Below are positions 15,751 through 22,953 of a DNA stretch of 64,000 nt, one piece after another; positions within the stretch are counted from its first letter, which is position 1; each line of letters begins with the position of its first letter. Both the position numbers and the translations under genes were made by a program. Origin of the DNA: Promineifilum sp019695075 (GTDB lineage: Bacteria > Chloroflexota > Anaerolineae > Promineifilales > Promineifilaceae); the NCBI GenBank assembly GCA_026129185.1, contig JAHCIO010000022.1, positions 1 through 64,000 on the forward strand, read 5' to 3'. Below the pieces are notes generated by a model that worked only from the letters and a program-made list of their open reading frames with translations, made no database searches and was not told where the DNA came from.

Positions 15751-17317
15751 CCTCATCACCCAGCGCCATCACCTCTAGACCCAACAGGGCGACCGTATTC
15801 AGCCTGAAAACAACCGTCATCTTGCGGTCTTGGCCTATCTCGATCCGTTCCACCAGGCCGAGCACCGCGCGCCGTCGCAGACGGAAGAGCGCCGCCCGTT
15901 CCTCTTCCGTCTGCGCTTCTGTGTCCAGCGACAGGACACCGAGCCGTAGGTCTTCAAGGTACGTGCGCGCGGCCGTCTCCCAGTCAGCCGCCGCGGCGAC
16001 CTGATAGAGCGTGTTGACGTGGACCAACTCGCCGCGCGTGTAGTTCTCCTCCATCGTGAGCGCCCCTAGCTGCGTCTCCATGTCGGCCGAGGTGATCGCG
16101 CCCTTGCGCGCCTGGGTGATGACCCACTGGCGTTCACCGGCCAGAGCCTCAAGGCGCTCGGCGATCCGCTCGCGCTCGGCGGCCACGTTCTGCGCTCTGG
16201 CCTGTAGGTCGCTCATGTAGTGGCGCGCGCCGGCCAGCAGCAACTCAGGATCGCCCAGCACCTCAAGCACCTTGGCCCACACAAAGTCATCGGCCTTCCG
16301 GCTGCCAATGGTCTTCGGGCAATCGGCATGGCGGCGCTCGGCGTGGCGCTCTGGACAGTAGTACACCCCCGTTGGCGTGTTGCGCCGCTTGCCGCTGGCC
16401 TTGTAGCTATTCATGCGCGATCCCCAGCGCCGGCCGCATTGGCAGTACAGCAGCCCGCCGATCAGGTAGTCACGCTTGACGTTGCGCGCCGGATAGACCT
16501 TGTTGGCGGCGCGCACGGCCAGAAACCGCTGGTACACGTCTTCGCCGATCAGCGGTTCCACGGGAATGGTGAAGGCCTCACCGGCGCGGGTCTGCACTTT
16601 CACGCCGTGGGCATACTCGTAGGCGGCCGACAGGATGCTCTGGATGCTCGATACCGCCCACTGCACCCGGCGCGGCACGGTCGATCCCTTCTGAGGCGCG
16701 CCCGCGGCGATGAGCCGCCGGCGTAGCTCCAAGATGGGAGTGTGTTCGTTGTACCAGTCGAAAATCTGTCGCACCCAGCGCGCTTCTTCTTCGACGACGA
16801 CGATCCGCTCGGCCTCACGCCGATAGCCATAGCGGTCTTGCCCCGTGTTGGCCTTGCCCGCCCGCAAGCGCGCCTTGACGCCCATCGTTAGCCGTTCCTT
16901 GAGCGCGTCCAGTTCCATCCCGGCGACCCACGCCTTCAACGGGGCCATGTGCGGATCGAATGACTCCTTGGCCAGCAGCACGTCGAGCCGGCCGGCCTGC
17001 ACCTCATCCAGTACCAGCAGCATGGCCTTAAGCCCCCGGTAGAGTCGATCTTCCTTCCACGCCACAAGCGTGTCAATCCGCCCCGCCCTTGCGTCGGCCA
17101 GCATGGCCAGCAGGCCCGGTCGGTCTGTGCGCGTGCCCGACGGATCGACCATGCGGCCGCGCACCCGATAGCGCTCAGTGTCCCGGTAGACGGCCGCCAC
17201 GGTCAGGCCGGCGCGCTCGGCCAGGGCGCGGCAATCGCGCTCCTGTTCGTCGGGCGACGCCTTGCCGGCCTGATGCTCTGAGGATGTTCGGACGTAGATT
17301 CCCGCGCGTGTACCCAT
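15662..17317 (-). CDS. Large serine recombinase (integrase)
   Basis: Serine site-specific recombinase of 551 aa. The resolvase domain starts GIYVRTSSEHQAGKASPDEQ, with catalytic Ser near residue 13 and downstream Arg residues in WKEDRLYRG. A recombinase domain follows (TGQDRYGYRREAERI ...), then a zinc ribbon (YCQCGRRWGS ... YYCPER ... CPKT) and a C-terminal coiled coil (about 370-450). It is probably the element's integrase. Its last 16 codons lie left of attL in host DNA, antisense to the DUF35 gene. In the excised circle the frame would instead end PSRLDSALSSVLIAVE, also 16 residues. Confidence 0.92.
   Translation of the reverse strand: MGTRAGIYVRTSSEHQAGKASPDEQERDCRALAERAGLTVAAVYRDTERYRVRGRMVDPSGTRTDRPGLLAMLADARAGRIDTLVAWKEDRLYRGLKAMLLVLDEVQAGRLDVLLAKESFDPHMAPLKAWVAGMELDALKERLTMGVKARLRAGKANTGQDRYGYRREAERIVVVEEEARWVRQIFDWYNEHTPILELRRRLIAAGAPQKGSTVPRRVQWAVSSIQSILSAAYEYAHGVKVQTRAGEAFTIPVEPLIGEDVYQRFLAVRAANKVYPARNVKRDYLIGGLLYCQCGRRWGSRMNSYKASGKRRNTPTGVYYCPERHAERRHADCPKTIGSRKADDFVWAKVLEVLGDPELLLAGARHYMSDLQARAQNVAAERERIAERLEALAGERQWVITQARKGAITSADMETQLGALTMEENYTRGELVHVNTLYQVAAAADWETAARTYLEDLRLGVLSLDTEAQTEEERAALFRLRRRAVLGLVERIEIGQDRKMTVVFRLNTVALLGLEVMALGDEATETVGNKWAGIYNRRQSCPHRRPCAACA
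15713..15728. other. Left attachment site (attL core)
   Basis: ATAAATTCCGGCCCAT, identical to 25866-25881. It lies in the 3' end of the DUF35 gene and, on the other strand, inside the last codons of the serine recombinase gene. Host sequence lies to its left and element sequence to its right. Confidence 0.85.
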
Positions 17318-17416
17318 CGCTCACCTGTCCACTATCTGGGAGAAGCGGGCGGCCGAGTCATGCCCGGCCACCCGCTTACCCGTCTACGGCGTGACGGCCG
17401 CCTCTTCGCACCCAGG

Positions 17417-17620
17417 CTAGGAACCCTCGGCCAACTCTCTGAGTTCCGCGTCGGCCGCCCTTTCGTACCCATGCCGGATAAGCTCGGCCAGCCGGCCGAG
17501 TTCCGCGTCGGCTATCTGAATCATGCCCGCGTCGCCGGTCATCCGGTAGACCTCGTGCGCGGTCAACGCCGTCTGCAATGCGCTAACCATTGGTGTTGTC
17601 AGAACGATTTGCAATGTCAT
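17417..17620 (-). CDS. Small hypothetical protein of the element
   Basis: Protein of 67 aa, mostly helical (LQTALTAHEVYRMTG; ADAELGRLAELIRHGYE). No family recognised. It lies upstream of the serine recombinase, transcribed in the same direction, with ATG at 17620. Coding use resembles its neighbours. A structural or regulatory small protein of the element is the most that can be said. Confidence 0.55.
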   Translation of the reverse strand: MTLQIVLTTPMVSALQTALTAHEVYRMTGDAGMIQIADAELGRLAELIRHGYERAADAELRELAEGS

Positions 17621-17637
17621 CGTGATTTACCTCAGTG

Positions 17638-17874
17638 TCAGTCTATCACGGGCACGTTGGCCCGTTCCACCCACACGCCGCCATGAGCCAGCACAACCGC
17701 CTTGAGCCGCGCCCTATCCCGCTCGGCCAACTCGGCCGCCCTCTCAGGGTTGCGCGCCAGCCACGCCCGCCGCCGGCAGTAGGCGCAACAGAAGCGCCCC
17801 CGCCGCGTCTTGGGCTGGAAGTCACGGCCGCATTGTTCGCACTGTGTTAGGATCGATTTAGTCTTGATCGTCAT
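17638..17874 (-). CDS. Small zinc-finger protein of the element
   Basis: Protein of 78 aa with a four-Cys zinc knuckle: CEQCGRDF near residue 12 and CCAYCRRRAW near 28, followed by a charged helix (NPERAAELAERDRARLKA). Such short treble-clef-like proteins are common in phages and integrative elements, where they may bind nucleic acid. It ends 17 bp before the next leftward gene, so they probably share a transcript. Confidence 0.65.
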   Translation of the reverse strand: MTIKTKSILTQCEQCGRDFQPKTRRGRFCCAYCRRRAWLARNPERAAELAERDRARLKAVVLAHGGVWVERANVPVID

Positions 17875-17892
17875 AGGTCGCCCTGTTGGCGG

Positions 17893-18063
17893 TTAGTCGG
17901 CCGCCGCGCCGTCCGCCGGCAACTCTGGGAAGGCCAGGAACCATATACCGCGATGCTGGGTTACAACGATGTCGGCCGCGGCGACGCGGGCCGGGCTGCC
18001 CATCGCGGCAAGCCAGAAGTTGATTGCCACTACCAGTAACCGCATTGCCTGAGTAGTGGTCAT
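17893..18063 (-). CDS. Small hypothetical protein (56 aa), coupled to the upstream gene
   Basis: A 56-aa frame with ATG at 18063 overlaps the stop of the 18060-18821 gene by ATGA, a classic translational coupling. A helix with hydrophobic character (residues 5-20) is followed by IVVTQHRGIWFLAFPELP. The coupling and the lack of any other gene here support it. It is too short for family assignment. Confidence 0.55.
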   Translation of the reverse strand: MTTTQAMRLLVVAINFWLAAMGSPARVAAADIVVTQHRGIWFLAFPELPADGAAAD

Positions 18064-18821
18064 GCCGTGGTACCCCCGTGCGCGTCGTGCGTGCGCCGTG
18101 CGTGCGTGCTAGGTGCGCCCGCGCGGGTGTCGTCGCCCTGGGGCGGGGGGAGGATGTCCCGGCCGGCAAACTCCCAGCCCTCGGCCGTCACTCGGCCGTC
18201 AGCATCGACGATGCCGAGCCGCTGTAGCTCGGCCAGCGTCGCCGCCCAATCGCGGTAGAGCGCCCGCGGCAGTGCCCGCGCCGCTGCCACCCCATCCCGT
18301 GTCAGCCGGCCGCCGTTGGCCTCGGCCGTCGCAAAGAGCGCCGCCCACGTCTCGGCGGGCAACTGAAAGCGCCCGGCGCGCACCGTGCGCCCGGCCGCGT
18401 CGCCGTTGGACGACGGCACGAAAGGACGCACCGGGGCCGACGGGGCCGGCGGGGGCGCATAGGTCTGGGTGACGTTCACGCCAAGGTGGCGCGTGTAGGC
18501 CGCGTGCGCCTCGGCCGCAATCAGGAACCCACCCGCGCCGGCCCCGGCCAGCCCAAGGCCGAGGGCCACCCCTGCGATCAGCCATCCCTCAGACAGATAG
18601 ACGGCCGCGCCAACGATCAGGGTCACCCCGACGAAGACCAGGGCCACGTTCGCCCGTTGGGCACGGCTATAGGTCAACACATACTCGCCGAATTCGGCCG
18701 CCGGGCGGCTAGTCACCCGCTCCAACGGCGGCGACGGCGCGTCGCCAAGGACGGGAACACCCGGATAGTTAGGGTCTTGGCGGGGCGTGTAGGCGACTGC
18801 CTCATACCGTTGTCTATTCAT
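18060..18821 (-). CDS. Membrane protein with a C-terminal winged-helix-like segment
   Basis: Protein of 253 aa. Two membrane helices (about 59-77 and 80-103) follow a cytoplasmic N-terminus. A Pro-rich linker (about 120-140) leads to a helical region (AETWAALFATAEANGGRLTR ... WAATLAELQRLGIVDADGRVT) that resembles a winged-helix or FtsK-γ-like DNA-binding segment; this part is inference. The architecture is seen in some element-borne membrane proteins tied to maintenance, but no named family is recognised. ATG at 18821. Confidence 0.65.
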   Translation of the reverse strand: MNRQRYEAVAYTPRQDPNYPGVPVLGDAPSPPLERVTSRPAAEFGEYVLTYSRAQRANVALVFVGVTLIVGAAVYLSEGWLIAGVALGLGLAGAGAGGFLIAAEAHAAYTRHLGVNVTQTYAPPPAPSAPVRPFVPSSNGDAAGRTVRAGRFQLPAETWAALFATAEANGGRLTRDGVAAARALPRALYRDWAATLAELQRLGIVDADGRVTAEGWEFAGRDILPPPQGDDTRAGAPSTHARRTHDAHGGTTA

Positions 18822-18971
18822 GGGCGTGCTATAATCCTCTCTGGGCGACGGCCGCCGCTTCTACACGTTCGGCCGTCGCCCCTGGTGGGCGCGCATGGGG
18901 TGTGAACCTCATGCGCGCTCCGTTGTTTGTTGGCGCGCCAACACACTGCCGCGCGCCATGCCGCCGGCCGG

Positions 18972-19373
18972 CTAGGCCTCTAGCCGGCGCGATCTCCCTT
19001 CAATCTCGGCCGCCAACTTTTGTTGGAATTCGGCGAACCCAGCCACGCCGTCCAGGACGGGCGCGATCCCTTCGACCTCGTCCGCCAGCGCCTCTTGCAG
19101 AACGTCCAGCGATACCCCGCTCCAATCGGCCAGGGCCTCAATGTCAATTGTCCAGAGAATGGCGAGATCGGACGGCTCAGAGCCGGGGTTGTAGACCTCG
19201 GTCTCAATGGCGCTTTCTGGTCTTTCGTCCAGGAGTTGAAATGCGTCATCGTCCAGGGCTGCCCCTATGGCGCGTTCAATGATCACAGTCAGCGCCTCCG
19301 CTTGCTCCTCAATGCGACCTTCGATCAAGTCATGAATCTCTTCCGCCAGACTAGTCTCAAACTGCATTTTCAT
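18972..19373 (-). CDS. Hypothetical acidic protein of the element, first leftward gene after the divergent promoter
   Basis: Acidic, mainly helical protein of 133 aa (FETSLAEEIHDLIEGRIEEQ; LADEVEGIAPVLDGVAGF). No family recognised. Start ATG 19373 has a strong RBS (GAGAGGACG). A consensus-like promoter lies 100 bp upstream (-35 at 19496-19501, -10 at 19473-19478). It is transcribed divergently from the small HTH gene at 19572. Confidence 0.65.
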   Translation of the reverse strand: MKMQFETSLAEEIHDLIEGRIEEQAEALTVIIERAIGAALDDDAFQLLDERPESAIETEVYNPGSEPSDLAILWTIDIEALADWSGVSLDVLQEALADEVEGIAPVLDGVAGFAEFQQKLAAEIEGRSRRLEA

Positions 19374-19472
19374 ATCGTCCTCTCTTGTTTTCTTCTATCC
19401 CGCCCTAAGTTCAATCGCCGGTAGGGTAGGGCGGGATGGGTGTCCCTTGCCGGCGTGCTGACAACTAAACGG

Positions 19473-19522
19473 AGTATAACGTATGGGAAATAGTTCGTCA
19501 AGAAGCTAGTTCCTTAACGAAC
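19473..19522 (-). promoter_or_regulatory. Leftward promoter with overlapping 10-bp dyad operator
   Basis: On the minus strand, TTGACG (19496-19501), a 17-bp spacer and TATACT (19473-19478) form a near-consensus σ70 promoter driving the gene at 18972. Its -35 lies inside one arm of a dyad, GTTCGTCAAG (19493-19502) and CTTAACGAAC (19513-19522), 9 of 10 matching with a 10-bp spacer. A repressor bound there would block the leftward promoter. A TATAAT at 19548-19553 may serve the rightward gene. Confidence 0.65.
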
Positions 19523-19571
19523 AATTTCTGTGTTACAATACCGGTCATATAATCCAAGAGGCATGAATCTT

Positions 19572-19784
19572 ATGACCGTTGATGAGGCAGCAGAACGATT
19601 GGGGCTTACTCCCCAGCGCGTCCGCCAGTTCTGTAGAGATGGGCGGCTCGGCCAGCGCGTGGGCAGACAATGGATCATCACCGAAGAAGAGCTTGAACAC
19701 TTTCGCAGTATCCCGCGCCTGCCGGGTGTGAGCATCGGCCGCCCAAAGGACGACAAGGCCGAGCACCCAGCCACCGGCCAATGA
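19572..19784 (+). CDS. Excisionase/MerR-like helix-turn-helix DNA-binding protein
   Basis: Protein of 70 aa of the excisionase (HTH_17-like) family: MTVDEAAERLGLTPQRVRQF is the winged-HTH start and GRQWIITEEELEHFRS the typical end. Start ATG 19572 is preferred over ATG 19563 because AGAGG lies 10 bp before it but only 1 bp before the other. It is the only rightward gene of the element, so it may act as Xis or as the switch regulator binding the dyad at 19493-19522. Confidence 0.75.
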   Translation: MTVDEAAERLGLTPQRVRQFCRDGRLGQRVGRQWIITEEELEHFRSIPRLPGVSIGRPKDDKAEHPATGQ

Positions 19785-19829
19785 TGCCGAGCGCCCGCTA
19801 GATCAGACGCAATCCCCGTTCTCATCAAC

Positions 19830-19985
19830 ACCTCTCAGGGGGGCGCATTGCCCCTGTTTCAGAACGCAAAACTTGATCAACAGCCATGAAGAGGAGTAAA
19901 GTTCTACCAGCCTATCAGGCGAGATTTCTGTATTCACTCCTCTTCGACGGCCCCGACGTGTGTCGAGCACGTCGGGGCCTTCCCT
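19830..19985 (+). ncRNA. Candidate structured RNA ending in an intrinsic terminator
   Basis: Three stems in order: CAGGGG/CCCCTG (19836-19841 with 19851-19856), a perfect 10-bp stem GAAGAGGAGT/ACTCCTCTTC (19888-19897 with 19936-19945), and the 12-bp terminator stem (19949-19979). The array is unlikely by chance and lies just downstream of the excisionase-like gene. It could be a small RNA, for example a copy-number or antisense RNA, or a structured 3' UTR. No known RNA family is recognised. Confidence 0.4.
19949..19985 (+). terminator. Intrinsic terminator of the rightward transcript
   Basis: GGCCCCGACGTG (19949-19960) pairs perfectly with CACGTCGGGGCC (19968-19979) across a 7-base loop and is followed by TTCCCTTT. 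It fits termination of the rightward transcript from the excisionase-like gene. Confidence 0.7.
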
Positions 19986-20225
19986 TTGCCCGCCGCCGTC
20001 CACAATTCCAATTCCCTTCCCGACACCAAACGCACCTTTTGGCGTGAGAGCGACGTAGCGCGCTTCACCCGCCTTCCCTAGCCAAACACATGCCGCGCGC
20101 GTCCTGGGCCAACGTCGTGCGTCTCGGCGGTTGCCCATCTCGGCGGCGATGTCGGCCGTCGTTTTGGGTGGTGAAACCGTTTCACCACCCACGGGTATGG
20201 CCGCCGGCCGGGCCGGTCGCAGTGC

Positions 20226-20534
20226 TCATATGACCTCAGCCAGGAGAAGCCCGCCCGGCAGTTCGTCGCCGTCATCGGCAATCAGCCACTGGTACAGCGC
20301 GTCAAACTCGCCCGCCGTCAAGGTGTCCAGCCCGCCGGCCGACGCCCGCGCCCACACCGCCGCCGTGGCTGCGTCGGCCGGCGGGCCGATGGCCAGCAGC
20401 AGATTGACGACGACGCGATCCAGCGCGTCGTCGTCTAGCTCGGCCAGGCCGAGCGGCAGCCCGTCGCCGTCGTCGCCGGCCGGCGGCCGAGTCGTCGCCG
20501 CCTCCAAACCGGCAATGCGCGCCAGCAGGCTCAC
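20226..20534 (-). CDS. Hypothetical protein of the element (102 aa)
   Basis: Acidic helical protein of 102 aa (LGLAELDDDALDRVVVNLLL; LTAGEFDALYQWLIADDGDE). No family recognised. It starts with GTG at 20534, which overlaps the stop of the upstream gene (GTGA), showing translational coupling. It is the last gene of the leftward replication-type operon before the non-coding interval. Confidence 0.6.
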   Translation of the reverse strand: MSLLARIAGLEAATTRPPAGDDGDGLPLGLAELDDDALDRVVVNLLLAIGPPADAATAAVWARASAGGLDTLTAGEFDALYQWLIADDGDELPGGLLLAEVI

Positions 20535-20938
20535 GACGCCCCGCCCGTGATGGCGTCTAGCGCCCGTTGCCGCGCCGCGTCATCCACTGCCGGGAATGAG
20601 ATCATGGCGACGATCTTCTCCTGCTTGGCCCGCAAGGCCAGCGTGAGCCGATTCAACTCCGCCGCCGCCGTCGTCTCGGCCTCTTGCGCCTCACGGTATT
20701 CACGCCCGCGGCGCTCATGGTCGATCAACGCCGCCCCGCTCAGGCCGTCCACCCAAACCGGCTTGAAGACCTCGGCATACAGCGCGCGCACCCGCTCGGC
20801 CGCCGCCGTGTACGCCGGCTGAGCCGCGTCACGCCGCGCGGCCAGCTCATCGGCCTCCAACAGAGCCAGCATCAAGGGACTACCCGCCGCCGGGGCGTGC
20901 TCGGCGATCACCTGTCTCCTAAACTTCTCGTAAAGCAT
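20531..20938 (-). CDS. Hypothetical coiled-coil protein of the element (135 aa)
   Basis: Alanine- and charge-rich helical protein of 135 aa with a long central coiled-coil-like stretch (about 35-110; AAQPAYTAAAERVRALYAEV, REAQEAETTAAAELNRLTLA). ATG at 20938, 7 bp after the stop of the upstream gene. No domain is recognised. Position among phage-like small genes suggests a role in the element's life cycle. Confidence 0.6.
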   Translation of the reverse strand: MLYEKFRRQVIAEHAPAAGSPLMLALLEADELAARRDAAQPAYTAAAERVRALYAEVFKPVWVDGLSGAALIDHERRGREYREAQEAETTAAAELNRLTLALRAKQEKIVAMISFPAVDDAARQRALDAITGGAS

Positions 20939-20945
20939 CGTTCGC

Positions 20946-21341
20946 TCACTCCTTCCCAGTCAGCCTTGTTTCCAGCGACGCCACCCGCGCCGCCAGATCG
21001 CGAAGTTCGACCATCCTCAGCACCCCATCCAGCAGGGCGCGGGCGGCACTGACCCGCGTCGCCCCGCGCTCGGCCGGATTGTTGGCGATCCCCGCCAGCA
21101 CGTCGGCCGCGTCGCCCGCCGCCCCGGCCAGCCGCGAGACGGCCGCGTCAATCGCCCTGTCCTGCGACGCCCTCAGCGCGGCCGTGAACGTCGCATCCTC
21201 AGCCAGCCAGCGATGGAGCGTCCGACGCCCGACGCCCGACGCCTCGGCCGCCGCGTCGATACTCGCCTCACTCAGCAGCGCCTCGATAGCCCGCCGCTGA
21301 TTGACCGACAGATCGCCCTGCGCTGTGCCGTTTTGGGCCAT
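20946..21341 (-). CDS. Phage-type HTH protein, small-terminase-like
   Basis: Protein of 131 aa. The N-terminal helix-turn-helix (NQRRAIEALLSEASIDAAAE ... ASGVGRRTLHRWLAEDATF) and the following helical part (GVLRMVELRDLAARVASLE) resemble the phBC6A51/small-terminase-like HTH proteins common in prophages and satellites. No large terminase is encoded here, so it may serve as a DNA-binding regulator or help a helper phage. It lies 3 bp after the gene at 21345 on the same transcript. Confidence 0.65.
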   Translation of the reverse strand: MAQNGTAQGDLSVNQRRAIEALLSEASIDAAAEASGVGRRTLHRWLAEDATFTAALRASQDRAIDAAVSRLAGAAGDAADVLAGIANNPAERGATRVSAARALLDGVLRMVELRDLAARVASLETRLTGKE

Positions 21342-21344
21342 GCG

Positions 21345-21740
21345 CTACGCGCCCCCTTGCCCCGCCGCCCAGGGCAGTACGGCCACGATCTGATTGCGTA
21401 GCTCGCCCGTCGCATCGTCTTGCACAACCCGCACCCGCAGCAGCACGCGCCGGCCGGGTAGGGCGGCCGTGTTCAGGGTGTAGTCGGCGGCGATCTCATG
21501 GCCGAGCGCCGCCCCCACCCAGGCGAAGAGGCGCGTACCGCGCGCAAACCGCGGCCGAGTCCACCCGGCCAGCCGCCGGCCGGCGTGCGCGCCGCCCTCG
21601 ATCTGGAACACCCAGCGCAAGTACACCTCCCGCAGCGACTCCAACCGGCCGCGGACGATATGCTCATGGACACTGACCACGCGCGCCGGATACTCGCCCG
21701 ACGGCACGATCACCTCTTGCTCAATCACAAAGCCTGTCAT
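21345..21740 (-). CDS. Phage/element ssDNA-binding-like protein (DUF669-like)
   Basis: Protein of 131 aa. The pattern EYPARVVSVHEHIVRGR, then YLRWVFQIEGGAHAGRRLAG, then FAWVGAALGHEI is like the DUF669/OB-fold proteins that accompany phage recombination and replication genes. I chose ATG 21740 because upstream in-frame codons overlap the neighbouring gene. It probably binds single-stranded DNA near the origin; this is by family likeness only. Confidence 0.6.
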   Translation of the reverse strand: MTGFVIEQEVIVPSGEYPARVVSVHEHIVRGRLESLREVYLRWVFQIEGGAHAGRRLAGWTRPRFARGTRLFAWVGAALGHEIAADYTLNTAALPGRRVLLRVRVVQDDATGELRNQIVAVLPWAAGQGGA

Positions 21741-21745
21741 CGACC

Positions 21746-22258
21746 TCACCCCCCACCTATCCCGCGCGCCGTGGGCCGCTCGGCGTCCAGACGCACGTCC
21801 GTACCAGCCAGGATCGCATCGTCCCAGCCGTCGGCCGGGTGCAGCGCCGCGCGCTCGTCTTCGCCACTCTCGCCCGGCATGGTCGCCGCATAGCGTACCA
21901 GCCGCGTCGGCCGGCTGAGTCTGAAGTCCCACGTGGGTGGGCACTCCGCAGCCACGTCGGCCCGCCAGCCACGGTAGCCCTTTTCGTAACGTGTCACCCG
22001 CGCGTCAAACTCGATCACGTCGCCCTGGGCCAGCGGGCCGAGCGCCTCGAAGCCCTTGGTCGATGGGAACCACAAGTGATCGGTCACTTCCGCGCCGTCG
22101 TCAATCGCGCGCACGTTCCGCAGCAGGATCGTCGGCTCATCGAAACCGTGCCAGTTGCGACGCCGGCCGAGCCGCTCAAACGTGCCCTGAAAGCGCAGCC
22201 GCTGGCCCTCTCTATCGCGTAGGCCGAGCCGCCCGTTGAACCTCTTGCCGCCGCTCAT
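21746..22258 (-). CDS. Hypothetical OB-fold-like protein of the element
   Basis: Protein of 170 aa. The segment RLRFQGTFERLGRRRNWHGF followed by TILLRNVRAID, DHLWFPSTKGFEALGPLAQG and DVIEFDARVTRYEKGYRGW looks like an OB-fold nucleic-acid-binding protein conserved in phages and plasmids. The C-terminal 50 residues are low-complexity. Its start overlaps the end of the preceding gene (ATGA), so it is coupled to the replication-gene cluster. Confidence 0.6.
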   Translation of the reverse strand: MSGGKRFNGRLGLRDREGQRLRFQGTFERLGRRRNWHGFDEPTILLRNVRAIDDGAEVTDHLWFPSTKGFEALGPLAQGDVIEFDARVTRYEKGYRGWRADVAAECPPTWDFRLSRPTRLVRYAATMPGESGEDERAALHPADGWDDAILAGTDVRLDAERPTARGIGGG

Positions 22259-22953
22259 TGAGCACCCCCGAAGAGGGCCTTGTCTTCACCCTCAGCCGGG
22301 CGCGCGATCCGCGAGACAGGCCCCACGTCGGCAAAGGCCGGCTGCGTCGCCGGCTGGGGCGTTGCCTGCTGGGGTGTCCGAGCCGCGGCCGTGGTCTGCC
22401 GCTGGGCGGCCGTGGCCGAGCGTACCCGGATACTCGGCACGGTCTGCCGGCCCACCTTCACCGGTTCCACGCCCAGTTCGACGGCCGCGCCGGCCCAGGC
22501 GTCCGTCTCTGCGCCGAGCGACCGGGCCAGCGCGCGGGCGTTGGTCTTGTTAAGAATGAGCTTCTTCGGCCGCTCCCTGAAACTGACAATGACCTTCACC
22601 GCCTCACCGCGCGGGCCGGTAATTGTCTCCTGGGCCACGTCTTTGATCGTCATCGTCACCGGCCGCCCGTCGTTAGGCAGCATCTCGGCGCTGAGGTACT
22701 CAAACATCTCGGCACTAAAAATGTTCACGTCTATCTCTCCCTGAATGTGCTCTAGCGTGTCCAGGACGCTGCTGAGCAATGTGCTAAGGTCGCTATGCCA
22801 CCGGGTGGCCAGCCCTTTGGAGTAGGTGGGAATCGGCTGCACCTCGAAGACGGCCGCATACCGGCCGTGCGACTCGGCGACGCGCACAAGGTGCAGCCCG
22901 GCGACGCGCACCGCCGCGGCGCGGATGGCCTCGGCCGCGTCATCGACGATCAT
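22255..22953 (-). CDS. Phage-type replication/recombination accessory protein
   Basis: Protein of 232 aa. The core (EMFEYLSAEMLPNDGRPVTM, TIKDVAQETI, VSFRERPKKLILNKTNARAL, DAWAGAAVELGVEPVKVGR, VPSIRV) matches a widespread but unnamed phage and plasmid family found next to RecT- or replication-type genes. The C-terminal 60 residues are a Thr/Gln/Pro-rich tail. ATG at 22953 overlaps the stop of the replication initiator gene by ATGA. Function is inferred from neighbours only. Confidence 0.62.
   Translation of the reverse strand: MIVDDAAEAIRAAAVRVAGLHLVRVAESHGRYAAVFEVQPIPTYSKGLATRWHSDLSTLLSSVLDTLEHIQGEIDVNIFSAEMFEYLSAEMLPNDGRPVTMTIKDVAQETITGPRGEAVKVIVSFRERPKKLILNKTNARALARSLGAETDAWAGAAVELGVEPVKVGRQTVPSIRVRSATAAQRQTTAAARTPQQATPQPATQPAFADVGPVSRIARPAEGEDKALFGGAQ

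Larger units (their letters stand above)
19785..20225. other. Non-coding interval with strong RNA secondary structure
   Basis: No convincing gene is seen in these 440 bases: the minus-strand frame of 129 codons (19803-20192) has no family likeness and runs across the strong terminator hairpin. The left half holds three nested or consecutive hairpins, described separately. The right half, up to the stop of the gene at 20226, shows nothing I can name. Confidence 0.55.

Noticed and set aside
17858..18169. 103-codon minus-strand frame in the element
   Set aside because: Overlaps two better-supported genes in another frame (the 56-aa gene with ATGA coupling and the membrane protein gene).
18830..18835. 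TATAAT on the plus strand within the element
   Set aside because: No suitable -35 at 16-18 bp and no rightward gene downstream.
19803..20192. 129-codon minus-strand frame in the non-coding interval of the element
   Set aside because: Runs through a strong terminator hairpin, lacks an RBS and family likeness; the structured RNA explanation fits better.
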